A DNA stretch of 64,000 nt, taken from Lysinibacillus sp. G4S2. Its GTDB lineage: Bacteria; Bacillota; Bacilli; Bacillales_A; Planococcaceae. The notes under the pieces are model-generated. The model was not told where the DNA came from, made no database searches, and saw only the letters and a list, made by a program, of their open reading frames with translations. This document shows, in pieces, positions 35,279-43,045 of the stretch (position 1 is its first letter; every line of letters begins with the position of its first letter). Where the stretch lies: the NCBI RefSeq assembly GCF_030348505.1, contig NZ_JAUCFJ010000002.1, positions 996,001-1,060,000 of the forward strand, read 5' to 3'. Made by a program: the position numbers and the translations under genes.

Positions 35279-36463
35279 ATGATACAAACAAAAACAATCT
35301 TCACGGTTCATTCGCCAGGAACTATCGTTTATGGACGAGATTCTTTTGAAGAAGTCGGTGTCTATGCAAAAAAATTAGGGACTAAAGCGCTTATCATTAG
35401 CGATCCGATAATGGATAACTTAGGCTTTGTTAAACAATGTAGCACTTTATTAAAAACCAATGGATTGGAAGCGGTTTCATATTTAGGTGTTACAACGGAA
35501 CCTGTGGATACGTATGTGGCAGAGGGACTACGTGTTTTACAATCTGAGGGCTGTGATATCATCATTTCCGTTGGTGGTGGGAGCTGTATTGATACAGGGA
35601 AAGCAATCGCGGTAGTGGCAACGAATGGTGGCTACATTGGCGAATATATGAAAATGGCAAAAATTGCTGAGCAAGCACCGATTCCACATATTGCGATACC
35701 GACAACAGCGGGGACTGGCTCAGAAGCAACGGATGCAACAGTCATTACTAACACGACGAATGAAGTGAAAATGATGATTAAGCAGCCTGCATTTATGCCA
35801 AATGTAGCGATCGTAGACCCGATTTTAACGGTTACATCTCCACCCGCCATCACTGCAGCAACAGGTATTGACGCGTTAAGTCATGCGATTGAGAGCTATT
35901 TATCACGTTTAGCACATCCTTACTCGAATGTACTTGCGCGATCAGCGATGGAGTTAATCGTTAATAATATGTTAAAAGTTTATGAGCACGGTGATGATAT
36001 TGAAGCTCGTGAAGCGATGTCACTAGGCTCAATGCAAGCAGGTCTTTCATTCTCCAATGCTTCTGTTGCATTAGTACATGGTATGTCTCGCCCAATAGGA
36101 GCCCTATTCCATGTACCACATGGTATTTCAAATGCCATGCTCTTGCCAGCAGTATTAGAATTTTCAAAGGATTCTTGTGTCGATCGGCTTGCAGATTTAG
36201 GTGAATTTTTCAATAAAGATAAAGAGCCGTTATCTCAAGAAGAGCTTGCTAATTTAGCTATAGTTTCGATTAAGGAAATGTGCAAGAAGATGGATATAGG
36301 TAATTTACAACAATGGGGAATCGATGAACAAGCCTTTTACGCAGCTATTTCAAAAATGGCTGCTGATGCAATTGCCAGCGGTAGCCCTGGAAATAATCCT
36401 AAGGTGCCGACATATGAAGAACTAATTGAGCTTTATAAAATTGCTTATCATTATGAGTTTTAG
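35279..36463 (+). CDS. Iron-containing alcohol dehydrogenase (group III)
   Basis: A 394-residue Fe-ADH. The nucleotide-binding segment is ISVGGGSCIDTGKAIAV with PTTAGTGSEATDATVI. Metal ligands are the Asp in VDPILTVTSP and three His in ATGIDALSHAIESYLS, LVHGMSRPIGALFHVPHGIS. Related enzymes include 4-hydroxybutyrate and 1,3-propanediol dehydrogenases. It is the last gene of the TetR-controlled operon, 14 bases after the SDR gene with AGGAGGGTGAG at its start. Its own terminator follows. The substrate is inferred to be a terminal-hydroxy acid or the matching semialdehyde. Confidence 0.88.
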   Translation: MIQTKTIFTVHSPGTIVYGRDSFEEVGVYAKKLGTKALIISDPIMDNLGFVKQCSTLLKTNGLEAVSYLGVTTEPVDTYVAEGLRVLQSEGCDIIISVGGGSCIDTGKAIAVVATNGGYIGEYMKMAKIAEQAPIPHIAIPTTAGTGSEATDATVITNTTNEVKMMIKQPAFMPNVAIVDPILTVTSPPAITAATGIDALSHAIESYLSRLAHPYSNVLARSAMELIVNNMLKVYEHGDDIEAREAMSLGSMQAGLSFSNASVALVHGMSRPIGALFHVPHGISNAMLLPAVLEFSKDSCVDRLADLGEFFNKDKEPLSQEELANLAIVSIKEMCKKMDIGNLQQWGIDEQAFYAAISKMAADAIASGSPGNNPKVPTYEELIELYKIAYHYEF

Positions 36464-36488
36464 GAATTCAAGAAGGAACTGTCTAAAG

Positions 36489-36528
36489 TAGAGTTACAAA
36501 TCATATGTAATTTGTAACTCTATTTTTA
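36489..36528 (+). terminator. Terminator of the catabolic operon
   Basis: A 12-bp perfect stem TAGAGTTACAAA / TTTGTAACTCTA with a 10-base loop and TTTTTATT. Confidence 0.92.
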
Positions 36529-36546
36529 TTGCTTAAAATCAATTTA

Positions 36547-36800
36547 TTGGTTCATTACGAAAGTTGAGGATGACATTTGTTGATGTGGAGGCTAGGCTGG
36601 GCGACACCTTTGGGATCAGTCACAAATGAGACCCTGCAGCACAAGCGAAGCAGGTAGGGGAACGAAGGCTAAAAGCATCACGTTCAGTGATAACGCCTTC
36701 GTGGTCAACATCCTGTTGCTGCCGTACACTACGCTTTCTAGCAAAAACATCTACTGCTGCCGCTACGCTTTCGCACAGAAAACATTTGCTGCCCTAACGC
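36547..36800. repeat. Interspersed repeat element, copy f
   Basis: Outer segment GTTGAGGATGACATTTGTTG, then GGCTGGGCGACACC, GGGATCAGTCACAAATGAGA and ACGAAGGCTAAAAGCATCAC. Two internal modules contain GCTGCCG and CTACGCTTTCGCACAGAAAA. The far inverted end is absent, and 21-bp array B begins at 36814. Confidence 0.72.
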
Positions 36801-36813
36801 CCCTAGGAGATTT

Positions 36814-36939
36814 ATCGAAACAAAATCGCTCTTTATCGAAACTATTTGAGCTTTTATCGAAACAAAATCTCATGTTATCGAAACTTTTTGGGCTTTTATC
36901 GAAAAACAAGCTCTTTCTATCAAATTATTTGATTTATTT
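36814..36939. repeat. Array B: six units with an exact 21-bp period
   Basis: Units begin at 36814, 36835, 36856, 36877, 36898 and 36919, each with ATCGAAAC, ATCGAAAA or the decayed ATCAAATT. Alternating types are ATCGAAACAAAATCKC-like and ATCGAAACTATTTGAGC-like. An almost identical set lies in reverse complement at 42700-42808 (array C). Array B ends 37 bases before the HIT gene start. Confidence 0.9.
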
Positions 36940-36975
36940 TATAATTTTGAAAATATAAACAAAGGAGAGGGTTAA

Positions 36976-37428
36976 ATGGAAGAATGTTTTATTTGTAATA
37001 AACACACGGGTAACATCCAAACTTCAGGGGTCATGATTTATGAAGACGAATATGTTTATGTTGGACATATTGATAAAAATGGAGCACCCAATTATTTAGG
37101 TCATATTATGATCGATTTAAAAAGACATGTTCCTACTCTAGGAGATATGACTATAGAAGAAGCAAAAGCATTTGGCGTTATTATGGCTAGGGTCAGTAAG
37201 GCAATAATGGAGTGTGAAAAGGCTGAGCATATCTACTCATTGGTTTCTGGAAACTCAGTGCCACATTTGCATATGCATTTAGTTCCACGATACCCTAATA
37301 CCTCTAAACAGTATTGGGGACCAGATGCTGTTTATGATTGGGAAAATGCTCCGATGGGGGACAATAGCGAAGTTGTTAAACTTTGTACACGTATAAAAAT
37401 ATATCTGGAGAATCATGCAGATGAGTAA
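36976..37428 (+). CDS. HIT-family hydrolase
   Basis: A 150-residue histidine-triad protein. It has an N-terminal Cys pair MEECFICNKH (often zinc-binding in this family) and the catalytic HxHxHxx motif in VPHLHMHLVPRY. The central core is LGHIMIDLKRHVPTLGDMT. HIT proteins hydrolyse nucleoside phosphoramidates and related adenylated compounds. AAAGGAGAGGG lies before the ATG. Its stop overlaps the PP2C-like gene start region by 8 bases, so the two are translated together. The physiological substrate is unknown. Confidence 0.92.
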   Translation: MEECFICNKHTGNIQTSGVMIYEDEYVYVGHIDKNGAPNYLGHIMIDLKRHVPTLGDMTIEEAKAFGVIMARVSKAIMECEKAEHIYSLVSGNSVPHLHMHLVPRYPNTSKQYWGPDAVYDWENAPMGDNSEVVKLCTRIKIYLENHADE

Positions 37429-38245
37429 ATCAATAGAAGAGTTTAGCTGGGTAGGTAGCCAAGAAAACTTTATTGATCATCCAAATCTTTATCCAATTAA
37501 ACATGTTATTGTGGGACGCTATGGTGGTAATTCCGATGCAGGACAATATAAAAATGAAGATGGTTGTTTAGTATGGCTAGATGAAAAGGAAGATTGGGAA
37601 TTTACTATTTTACTGGATGCTCATAATTCAGCTGAGAGTGCTCAAATAATTACCGAACAATTTTTTTATCATAAAAATGAAATAAAACATTTATTATCTT
37701 TACCAACAAACCATCAAACCTTTAAAAGAATTGAGGAGAAGATTTTAGCAATATTTCAATCTGAAGAGTTCTTATCTGTTTGCAGGAATATTACGGGAGA
37801 AACAGCATGTTTAATTGTCGTAAGAAAGGATAAATATGTTTGGTGGTTTTCAGTTGGAGACTGTGTTCTTTATTTATTTCACGAAGAACTGGCTGCACTA
37901 GGTCAGTATCAATTAAATCAAAGGCAATTTTACGAATGGATAGGACAAGTCAATACGTTTGAACAGGACGTCCCTTGCTATAGTGTTGGCATTAAAGAAT
38001 TAAGAAAAGGAGAAAATCGTCTTTTTCTCACTACAGATGGCTTAATTGAATGTCCAGGTGAGTCGTATTCTAACCCTATTAACATTTATAATGCCTTCCT
38101 TAACTCTACTGATAAGGAAAGCATTTGGTCAATGTTAAAGAATATTAGACGTAATGGTGTAAGGGATAGCACGACCATCGTTTTTTGGAAAGTTACTATT
38201 TCAAAGGAAGCCACTAGAGCAAGTGATCAAGAAGCAAGTTCGTAG
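37421..38245 (+). CDS. PP2C-like serine/threonine phosphatase domain protein
   Basis: About 274 residues with a divergent PP2C layout. Motif 1 is GNSDAGQYKNEDGCLVW (metal Asp and the NED triplet). Motif 2 is ILLDAHNSAESA, where the usual DGxGG is changed to DAHNS but the Asp is kept. WFSVGDCVLYLF corresponds to the GDSR strand, LTTDGLIE is the later metal Asp, and DSTTIVFWK is the final DNxT-like motif. It is therefore probably a metal-dependent phosphatase, with an altered active-site loop. Start: ATG 37421 has GGAG 10 bases upstream; ATG 37415 is only 4 bases from it. It is coupled to the HIT gene. No kinase partner is nearby. Confidence 0.72.
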   Translation: MSKSIEEFSWVGSQENFIDHPNLYPIKHVIVGRYGGNSDAGQYKNEDGCLVWLDEKEDWEFTILLDAHNSAESAQIITEQFFYHKNEIKHLLSLPTNHQTFKRIEEKILAIFQSEEFLSVCRNITGETACLIVVRKDKYVWWFSVGDCVLYLFHEELAALGQYQLNQRQFYEWIGQVNTFEQDVPCYSVGIKELRKGENRLFLTTDGLIECPGESYSNPINIYNAFLNSTDKESIWSMLKNIRRNGVRDSTTIVFWKVTISKEATRASDQEASS

Positions 38246-38288
38246 TTGATTTTAATAATGATGACTTTGATAAATGTTCACAAAGGGA

Positions 38289-39008
38289 GAATACTTGCGC
38301 GTCAAGGATGAATACCCGCGGAAGAGAGGGAAATACCCGCGCGCAGCAGGAGAATACCCGCGGAAGGGAAGGGAATGTCCGCGTCAGGAGGATACCCGCG
38401 GAAGAGAAGCGAATACCCGCGCGCAACAGAAGAATACCCGCGGAAGAGAGGTGAATACCCGCGCGCCAGGAGAATACCCGCGGAAGAGAAGCAAATACCC
38501 GCGCGTCAAGGATGAATACCCGCGGAAGAGAGGTGAATACCCGCGCGCAACAGGAGAATATCCGCGGAAGAAGTAAATACCCGCGCGAAAAGGGAGAATA
38601 CCCGCGAAAGAGAAGTAAATACCCGCGCGCAACAGGAGAATACCCGCGGAAGAGAGGGAAATACCTGCGCGCCAGGAGAATACCCGCGGAAGAGAGGGAA
38701 ATACCCGCGCGCAGCAGGAGAATACCCGCGGAAGAGAGGGAAATACCTGCGCGCCAGGAGAATACCCGCGGAAGAGAAGTAAATACCCGCGCGCAGCAGG
38801 AGAATACCCGCGGAAGAGAGGGAAATACCCGCGCGCCAGGTGATACCCGCGAAAGAGAAGGAAATACCCGCGCGCAGCAGGAGAATACCCGCGGAAGAAG
38901 TGAATACCCACGCCCAACAGGAGAATACCCGCGGAAGAGAGGGAAATACCCGCGCGCACCAGGAGGATACCCGCGAAAGGGGGAAAACCCCACGCGCTCC
39001 AGAAGATC
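38289..39008. repeat. Array D: about 34 units, mostly 21 bp
   Basis: Each unit starts GAATACCCGCG or AAATACCCGCG. Two types alternate: one continues GAAGAGAGG, the other CGCAGCAGGA, CGCAACAGGA, CGTCAAGGAT or CGCCAGGA. Full units are 21 bp, and shorter ones (18-20 bp) have small deletions in the tail, never in the core. It lies 43 bases past the PP2C-like gene. Long ORFs on both strands cross it, but they are by-products of a period divisible by three and have no ribosome sites. The 160 bases after it are AT-rich and lead to the fadH promoter region. Confidence 0.93.
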
Positions 39009-39130
39009 CCCTGTATTTATAATATAGTTGTCACCTCCATCCTTCCCCTCACTTCAATCAAGAAAAGAATTCTGCATGTATTTTGTAGAATTAATATGAC
39101 ATATGAGAGAAAATATAGTAATATTTTAAG

Positions 39131-39144
39131 TGAATCATCATTCA
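39131..39144. promoter_or_regulatory. Small inverted repeat upstream of fadH
   Basis: TGAATCATCATTCA: TGAAT and ATTCA separated by four bases, 25 bases before the ATG. Bacillus FadR sites pair TGAATGA with TCATTCA at a wider spacing, so this is at best a variant site. Confidence 0.3.
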
Positions 39145-39168
39145 TTTTTTGCGAAGGGGAGATCTTAA

Positions 39169-39936
39169 ATGTTGCAGGGGAAAACAATTATTATTACTGG
39201 TGGATCAAGTGGAATGGGGCTTTATATGGCAAAGCAATTCGTTACTGAAGGTGCAAATGTTGTTATTACTGGTCGTAATGAGGAGCGATTAGCGGAGGCG
39301 AAAGCTTTTATTTTAGAGGCTGGAAAAACGATTGAAACATTTCAAATGGATGTTCGAGTGCCAGAACATGCAGAAGCAATGTTAGCATTTGCTGTTGAAA
39401 AGTTTGGACAGGTTGATGGGCTTGTGAATAATGCAGCCGGCAATTTTATAGTGCATGCGGAGGATTTATCACCAAATGGCTGGAAGGCAGTTATTGATAT
39501 TGTTTTAAATGGGACATTCTTCTGTTCTTCTGCAGTCGGTAAGTATTGGATTCAAAATAATATTAAAGGGTCGATTCTTAATATGGTCGCGACTTACGCA
39601 TGGAATGCAGGGGCTGGTGTTATTCATTCAGCGGCTGCGAAAGCAGGTGTATTGTCGTTGACTAGAACGTTAGCTGTTGAATGGGGTAAACAGTATGGAG
39701 TTCGAGTAAATGCAATTGCTCCTGGTCCAATTGAGCGTACAGGTGGTGCAGAGAAGCTCTGGGTGTCAGAGGCTGCTGCCGCTCGAACGTTAGACTCTGT
39801 TCCGTTAGGCCGTACAGGTACTCCTGAAGAAATAGCTGATTTAGCAACATTTATGATGTCTGATAAGGCAAGATATATGAACGGTGAATGTGTGACACTT
39901 GATGGCGGGCAATGGCTAAATCAGTATCCATTCTAA
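39169..39936 (+). CDS. fadH: 2,4-dienoyl-CoA reductase (FadH/YkuF type)
   Basis: A 255-residue SDR enzyme for oxidation of unsaturated fatty acids. TGGSSGMGLYMA is the cofactor loop and NNAAGNF follows. The active-site stretch NMVATYAWNAGAGVIHSAAA with AKAG replaces the usual YxxxK and is typical of dienoyl-CoA reductases. It ends CVTLDGGQWLNQYPF. GAAGGGGAG precedes the ATG. In Bacillus subtilis the same region holds fadH, ykuL and ccpC, and the order is kept here with one small membrane gene in between. It is therefore assigned with good confidence. Confidence 0.92.
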   Translation: MLQGKTIIITGGSSGMGLYMAKQFVTEGANVVITGRNEERLAEAKAFILEAGKTIETFQMDVRVPEHAEAMLAFAVEKFGQVDGLVNNAAGNFIVHAEDLSPNGWKAVIDIVLNGTFFCSSAVGKYWIQNNIKGSILNMVATYAWNAGAGVIHSAAAKAGVLSLTRTLAVEWGKQYGVRVNAIAPGPIERTGGAEKLWVSEAAAARTLDSVPLGRTGTPEEIADLATFMMSDKARYMNGECVTLDGGQWLNQYPF

Positions 39937-40007
39937 CTAGGAGTTCAATATAGGATGTTAGCCTAAAATCATCGCATCCTTGCGATAATTGCTAACTGAC
40001 CTGCATA

Positions 40008-40121
40008 GGTAAAAACGCCACGTCTTGTGGCATTACCGAAAGGGCCAACATCGTGTCGGCCCTTGTGCAGGCAGAAGCACAAAGCCGATTCCGGACGCAA
40101 TGATGTCGAGGCATAATTGAT
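40008..40121 (+). other. Three-hairpin structured leader / short repeat
   Basis: Consecutive hairpins: GGTAAAAACGCCAC / GTGGCATTACC (40008-40036), AAGGGCC / GGCCCTT (40040-40064) and GTGC / GCAC (40065-40080). These are followed by GATTCCGGACGCAATGATG and GAGGCATAATTGAT. The block is much richer in G+C than its surroundings and lies 70 bases before the small membrane gene. The last 14 bases also occur at 8608-8621 ahead of the terC terminator. It could be a structured RNA leader or a dispersed repeat. I cannot match it to a known family. Confidence 0.5.
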
Positions 40122-40189
40122 AACAAAAATCTTTGCATAATGGGGAGCTGGGTTGACGCATACTAAGGATAAAGAAAGGAGTTTTGCCT

Positions 40190-40429
40190 ATGGGTATGTG
40201 GTTAATACCGGCTCTTATTGCCATTACGATTATTGCTGTCATTTCGCTTGTGTCAACGTTGAAAATTGCCAAAATGACGTCTGAACGGAAATCAGAAAAG
40301 GATACACCGATTTCAGAAACCGTTGAAGAATATACAACTATGCTAAACCCAATTGTTTGGGTATATGGCATTTTTCTACTCTTCTTAGGCATAATGATTT
40401 TTTATTACTGGAGTAAGACAGGTTATTAA
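40190..40429 (+). CDS. Small two-helix membrane protein
   Basis: A 79-residue protein with two membrane segments (MWLIPALIAITIIAVISLVS and NPIVWVYGIFLLFLGIMIFY) separated by a charged loop (KIAKMTSERKSEKDTPISE). ATG 40190 is chosen because AAGGAG ends 8 bases upstream. An upstream TTG at 40184 is too close to the site. No known family; it sits between fadH and cbpB. Confidence 0.75.
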   Translation: MGMWLIPALIAITIIAVISLVSTLKIAKMTSERKSEKDTPISETVEEYTTMLNPIVWVYGIFLLFLGIMIFYYWSKTGY

Positions 40430-40439
40430 ATAAATATTG

Positions 40440-40482
40440 TCTTCATTCAGTACATATTATGCTGAATGAAGATCCTTCTTTA
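40440..40482 (+). terminator. Hairpin after the small membrane gene
   Basis: TCTTCATTCAG / CTGAATGAAGA, an 11-bp perfect stem with an 11-base loop, then TCCTTCTTT. The T run is weak. Confidence 0.65.
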
Positions 40483-40665
40483 AACCTCGAAATCCCCCTT
40501 TACAAGCTGTTTCCGATACTTAGTTTTCTTCAAAATGCTAAAATAATTCGTTGTTCTGGAAAAACTCTTCTCGGCCTTGTCGTGGTCATAAAAGGAATAG
40601 TTATGATATGATAAAAGGGAAGCATCCTGTTCTGCAAAGCAAGGACAGAAAAGGAGAAGAAGTTC

Positions 40666-41106
40666 ATGATTTCAACTAACAGTAAAGGCTTATTAGCAAT
40701 GCCAATTAGTGATTTTATTATTTCGTCTGAAAAGGTTGCGCATGTACAGAGTGGAAATAATGCGGAACATGCCCTCCTAGTACTTACACGTACAGGGTAT
40801 TCGTCGATACCTGTTTTAGATTTGAAATATCGACTTCAAGGTTTACTAAGCATGAAAATGATTACTGAATCCATTCTTGGACTAGAGCATATTGAATATG
40901 AAAAGCTACCCGATATTAAAGTGGATACAATAATGGATAAAGATATCGCTGTATTAAAGTTGACGGATACTTTTCAGCGAGCGCTTGACTTAGTTATTAA
41001 TCACGCCTTTTTATGTGTTGTGGACGAAGAAGGAACATTTGCGGGAATATTAACGAGACGTGTTATTTTAAAGCAATTGAAAAAATATATTTATCAAAAA
41101 GAGTAG
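40666..41106 (+). CDS. cbpB: Cyclic-di-AMP-binding CBS protein CbpB (DarB/YkuL)
   Basis: A 146-residue protein made of two CBS domains: MPISDFIISSEKVAHVQSGN to SMKMITESIL, and KVDTIMDKDIAVLKLTDTFQ to GILTRRVILKQL. Its length and its place beside ccpC match Bacillus YkuL/CbpB. The free form stimulates Rel-dependent (p)ppGpp synthesis and pyruvate carboxylase, and c-di-AMP binding stops this. AAAGGAGAAG precedes the ATG. Note that a K+ uptake gene (8720) in this window belongs to the kind of target c-di-AMP controls. Confidence 0.88.
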   Translation: MISTNSKGLLAMPISDFIISSEKVAHVQSGNNAEHALLVLTRTGYSSIPVLDLKYRLQGLLSMKMITESILGLEHIEYEKLPDIKVDTIMDKDIAVLKLTDTFQRALDLVINHAFLCVVDEEGTFAGILTRRVILKQLKKYIYQKE

Positions 41107-41110
41107 TAGT

Positions 41111-41153
41111 TTAAGAGGGGACTCAGATGAAAATCATGAGGCCCTCTTTGCTT
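41111..41153 (+). terminator. Hairpin between cbpB and ccpC
   Basis: AAGAGGG and CTC pair with GAG and CCCTCTT, then TGCTTG. A modest terminator in a 65-base gap. Confidence 0.5.
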
Positions 41154-41171
41154 GTATCGGAGGTTTACTGA

Positions 41172-42062
41172 TTGATGGCAACGGAGGCTGAAATTTTAAA
41201 AGTACTAGCAGAGGAAAGAAATATGCGTAAAGCAGCAGAACGTCTATTTTTATCCCAACCAGCGCTTTCTCAACGGTTGCAAACAATTGAAAAGGACTGG
41301 GGCGCACAGTTATTTATTCGTTCGCAAAAAGGACTGACAGCGACACCTGCTGGAGAGCAAGTTATTGCCTATGCAACTGACATGCTAAGCAAAAAAGAAG
41401 AGATTTTTGAAACAATCCAATCACTAACGACAAAAGTAAACGGGACTTTGAAAATTGCCTGTGCATCTATTGTTGGTCAAAACTGGCTTCCAAAAATTTT
41501 AAAGGATTTTGTCTCAAAATATCCAGAGGCAAAAATTTCTCTTATGACCGGCTGGAGCTCTGAAATTGTAAAAGCGCTTTATGAAGGTGAGGCTCATATT
41601 GGAATTGTGCGTGGGCAGGTTGATTGGAAAGGGGAAAAAATTCACCTTTTTCGTGATACCCTTTATTTAGTAGATAAAGAGGTAAAAACGATTGAAGATG
41701 TTCTGACGACAGAGCGACCTTTTATTCAATTTAAAAGTGACTCCAATTATTATCAGGAAATTCAGCAATGGTGGCAACAGCATTTCGCTTCAAATCCGAG
41801 CAAACAAATTTTAGTTGATCAGATTGAAATTTGTAAGCAAATGGTATTGAACGGCATCGGTTACGCTATTTTACCTTCAATCACTTTAAATGAACACGAT
41901 GGTATTAATAAAATAGCATTAACTAATAATGAAAAAGAATTTGGTTTAACTCGTGATACATGGTTAATAGGCTATGAATCCTCATTTCAATTACGACAAG
42001 TAGAAGCTTTTGTTGAAGTGGTACAGGATCATGCACGATGTTTGTTTGATTACACGAAATAA
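41172..42062 (+). CDS. ccpC: LysR-family regulator CcpC
   Basis: About 296 residues. The N-terminal winged helix has MRKAAERLFLSQPALSQRLQ and TIEKDWGAQLFIRSQKGLTA, nearly the Bacillus CcpC sequence. The C-terminal domain is the periplasmic-binding-like citrate sensor (ASIVGQNWLPKILKDFV). CcpC represses citB and citZ and is relieved by citrate. GGAGG is 8 bases before TTG 41172 and 11 before ATG 41175, so either may be the start. Synteny with cbpB supports the name. Confidence 0.88.
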   Translation: MMATEAEILKVLAEERNMRKAAERLFLSQPALSQRLQTIEKDWGAQLFIRSQKGLTATPAGEQVIAYATDMLSKKEEIFETIQSLTTKVNGTLKIACASIVGQNWLPKILKDFVSKYPEAKISLMTGWSSEIVKALYEGEAHIGIVRGQVDWKGEKIHLFRDTLYLVDKEVKTIEDVLTTERPFIQFKSDSNYYQEIQQWWQQHFASNPSKQILVDQIEICKQMVLNGIGYAILPSITLNEHDGINKIALTNNEKEFGLTRDTWLIGYESSFQLRQVEAFVEVVQDHARCLFDYTK

Positions 42063-42067
42063 GATCA

Positions 42068-42107
42068 AGGCAGTCTCAAGTGATTCACTCGGGACTGTCT
42101 TTTTTTA
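42068..42107 (+). terminator. Terminator after ccpC
   Basis: GGCAGTCTCAAGTGA pairs imperfectly with TCACTCGGGACTGTC, then seven T. Confidence 0.88.
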
Positions 42108-42116
42108 TGGATGCTC

Positions 42117-42660
42117 ACCGTAACGTGTGGTTGATTTCCGTTCAGACTGTGTGCTTTGTTGCTGCCGCTTCGCTTTCGCACAGATAAAACAATTGTAGCT
42201 GACGCTTTGCTTTCGCTACAGAAAACAATTGTAGCTGCCGCTTCGCTTTCGCACAGATAAAACAATTGTAGCTACCGCTTTGCTTTCGCACAGATAAAAC
42301 AATTGTAGCTGCCGCTTTGCTTTCGCTACAGAAAACATTTGTTGCTGTCGCTACGCTTTCGCACAGATAAAACAATTGTAGCTGCCGCTTTGCTTTCGCT
42401 ACAGAAAACATTTGTTGCTGCCGCTTCGCTTTCGCACAGATAAAACAATTGTTGCTGCCGCTACGCTTTCGCACAGATAAATTGCCACAGGACGTGGTGT
42501 TCTTAGACTGAGTTCTTCTATTTCAGTAGGGTTTGGACACCCATTGATAGGGAACTACATTCGTATTCAACCCCTTTAGAGGTGGGAGTCTTCTACTGAA
42601 TGAAGATACATGGCATACGTTTTAACAAATATCTCCCTAACTTTGGTGATTAGTTAATTC
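42117..42660. repeat. Interspersed repeat element, copy g, with nine tandem 36-37-bp modules
   Basis: Left end TAACGTGTGGTTGATTTCCG followed by modules from 42161 to 42483. Each starts GCTGCCGCT (variants GCTGACG, GCTACCG, GCTGTCG) and contains CGCTTTGCTTTCGC or CTTCGCTTTCGC. Two tails alternate: CACAGATAAAACAATTGTA (37 bp in total) and TACAGAAAACATTTGTT (36 bp). The remainder to 42660 has CCTTTAGAGGTGGGAG, GAATGAAGATACATGGC and the outer segment ACGTTTTAACAAATATCTCC. The minus-strand ORFs through it are repeat artefacts. Confidence 0.85.
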
Positions 42661-42667
42661 TTAGGCT

Positions 42668-42925
42668 CTTCACCATAACGTGTGGTTGATTTCTTTGCTA
42701 GAAAGAGCTTGTTTTTCGATAAAAGCCCAAAAAGTTTCGATAAAATGAGATTTTGTTTCGATAAAAGCTCAAATAGTTTCGATAAAGAGCGATTTTGTTT
42801 CGATAAATCCAGGATGTGATGCTCTTAGTCTTCGTTCCTCTACATGCTCGCCACAGGGTCTTATCTGTAACGCTAATCCCCAAGGAGTCGCCCAGTCGGA
42901 ACGGAAATTAACCACACGTTTTGGT
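42668..42925. repeat. Interspersed repeat element, copy h, with array C nested inside
   Basis: Left end TCACCATAACGTGTGGTTGA and right end CAGTCGGAACGGAAATTAAC with CACACGTTTTGG form the outer inverted pair. To the right are AGGGTCTTATCTGTAACGCT and AATCCCCAAGGAGTCGCCC. The left inner part is replaced by array C. Confidence 0.8.
42700..42808. repeat. Array C: five 21-bp units, inverted copy of array B
   Basis: Read on the minus strand it has the same five units as 36814-36918 (ATCGAAAC and ATCGAAAA cores). I find only one clear mismatch (CATTTT against CATGTT). Homology even includes AGATTT-like and GCTCTTTCTA flanks. The two copies are 5.9 kb apart in opposite orientation. Confidence 0.9.
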
Positions 42926-43045
42926 GGTTAGCAAATTCTTAAGAGTTTATGAATATTCTTGAAGATATCATAAGAAATGGAACAAAATGCGATTTTAATC
43001 GTATAATTATTTATATTATCAATTTACAGAAAAGGGGTTGAGCTT

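Noticed and set aside
36626..36958. A 110-codon plus-strand ORF across repeat copy f and array B
   Set aside because: It is built from the interspersed repeat and the 21-bp units (LSKLFELLSKQN) and has no ribosome site.
38214..39027. Long ORFs (up to 259 codons) on both strands through array D
   Set aside because: Repeat artefacts in several frames at once, no ribosome site. One would also overlap the PP2C-like gene end.
39131..39144. A confident FadR operator before fadH
   Set aside because: The half-sites TGAAT and ATTCA are four bases apart, closer than in Bacillus FadR sites, so it is only listed as a weak inverted repeat.
40033..40392. A 119-codon minus-strand ORF covering the three-hairpin block and the small membrane gene
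   Set aside because: It is antisense to a better-supported gene and has no ribosome site. The hairpin block explains its C-terminal part.
42065..42474. Minus-strand ORFs of 66-110 codons over the 37-bp modules
   Set aside because: They only translate the tandem modules (KRQLQLFYLCES-type repeats) and have no ribosome site.
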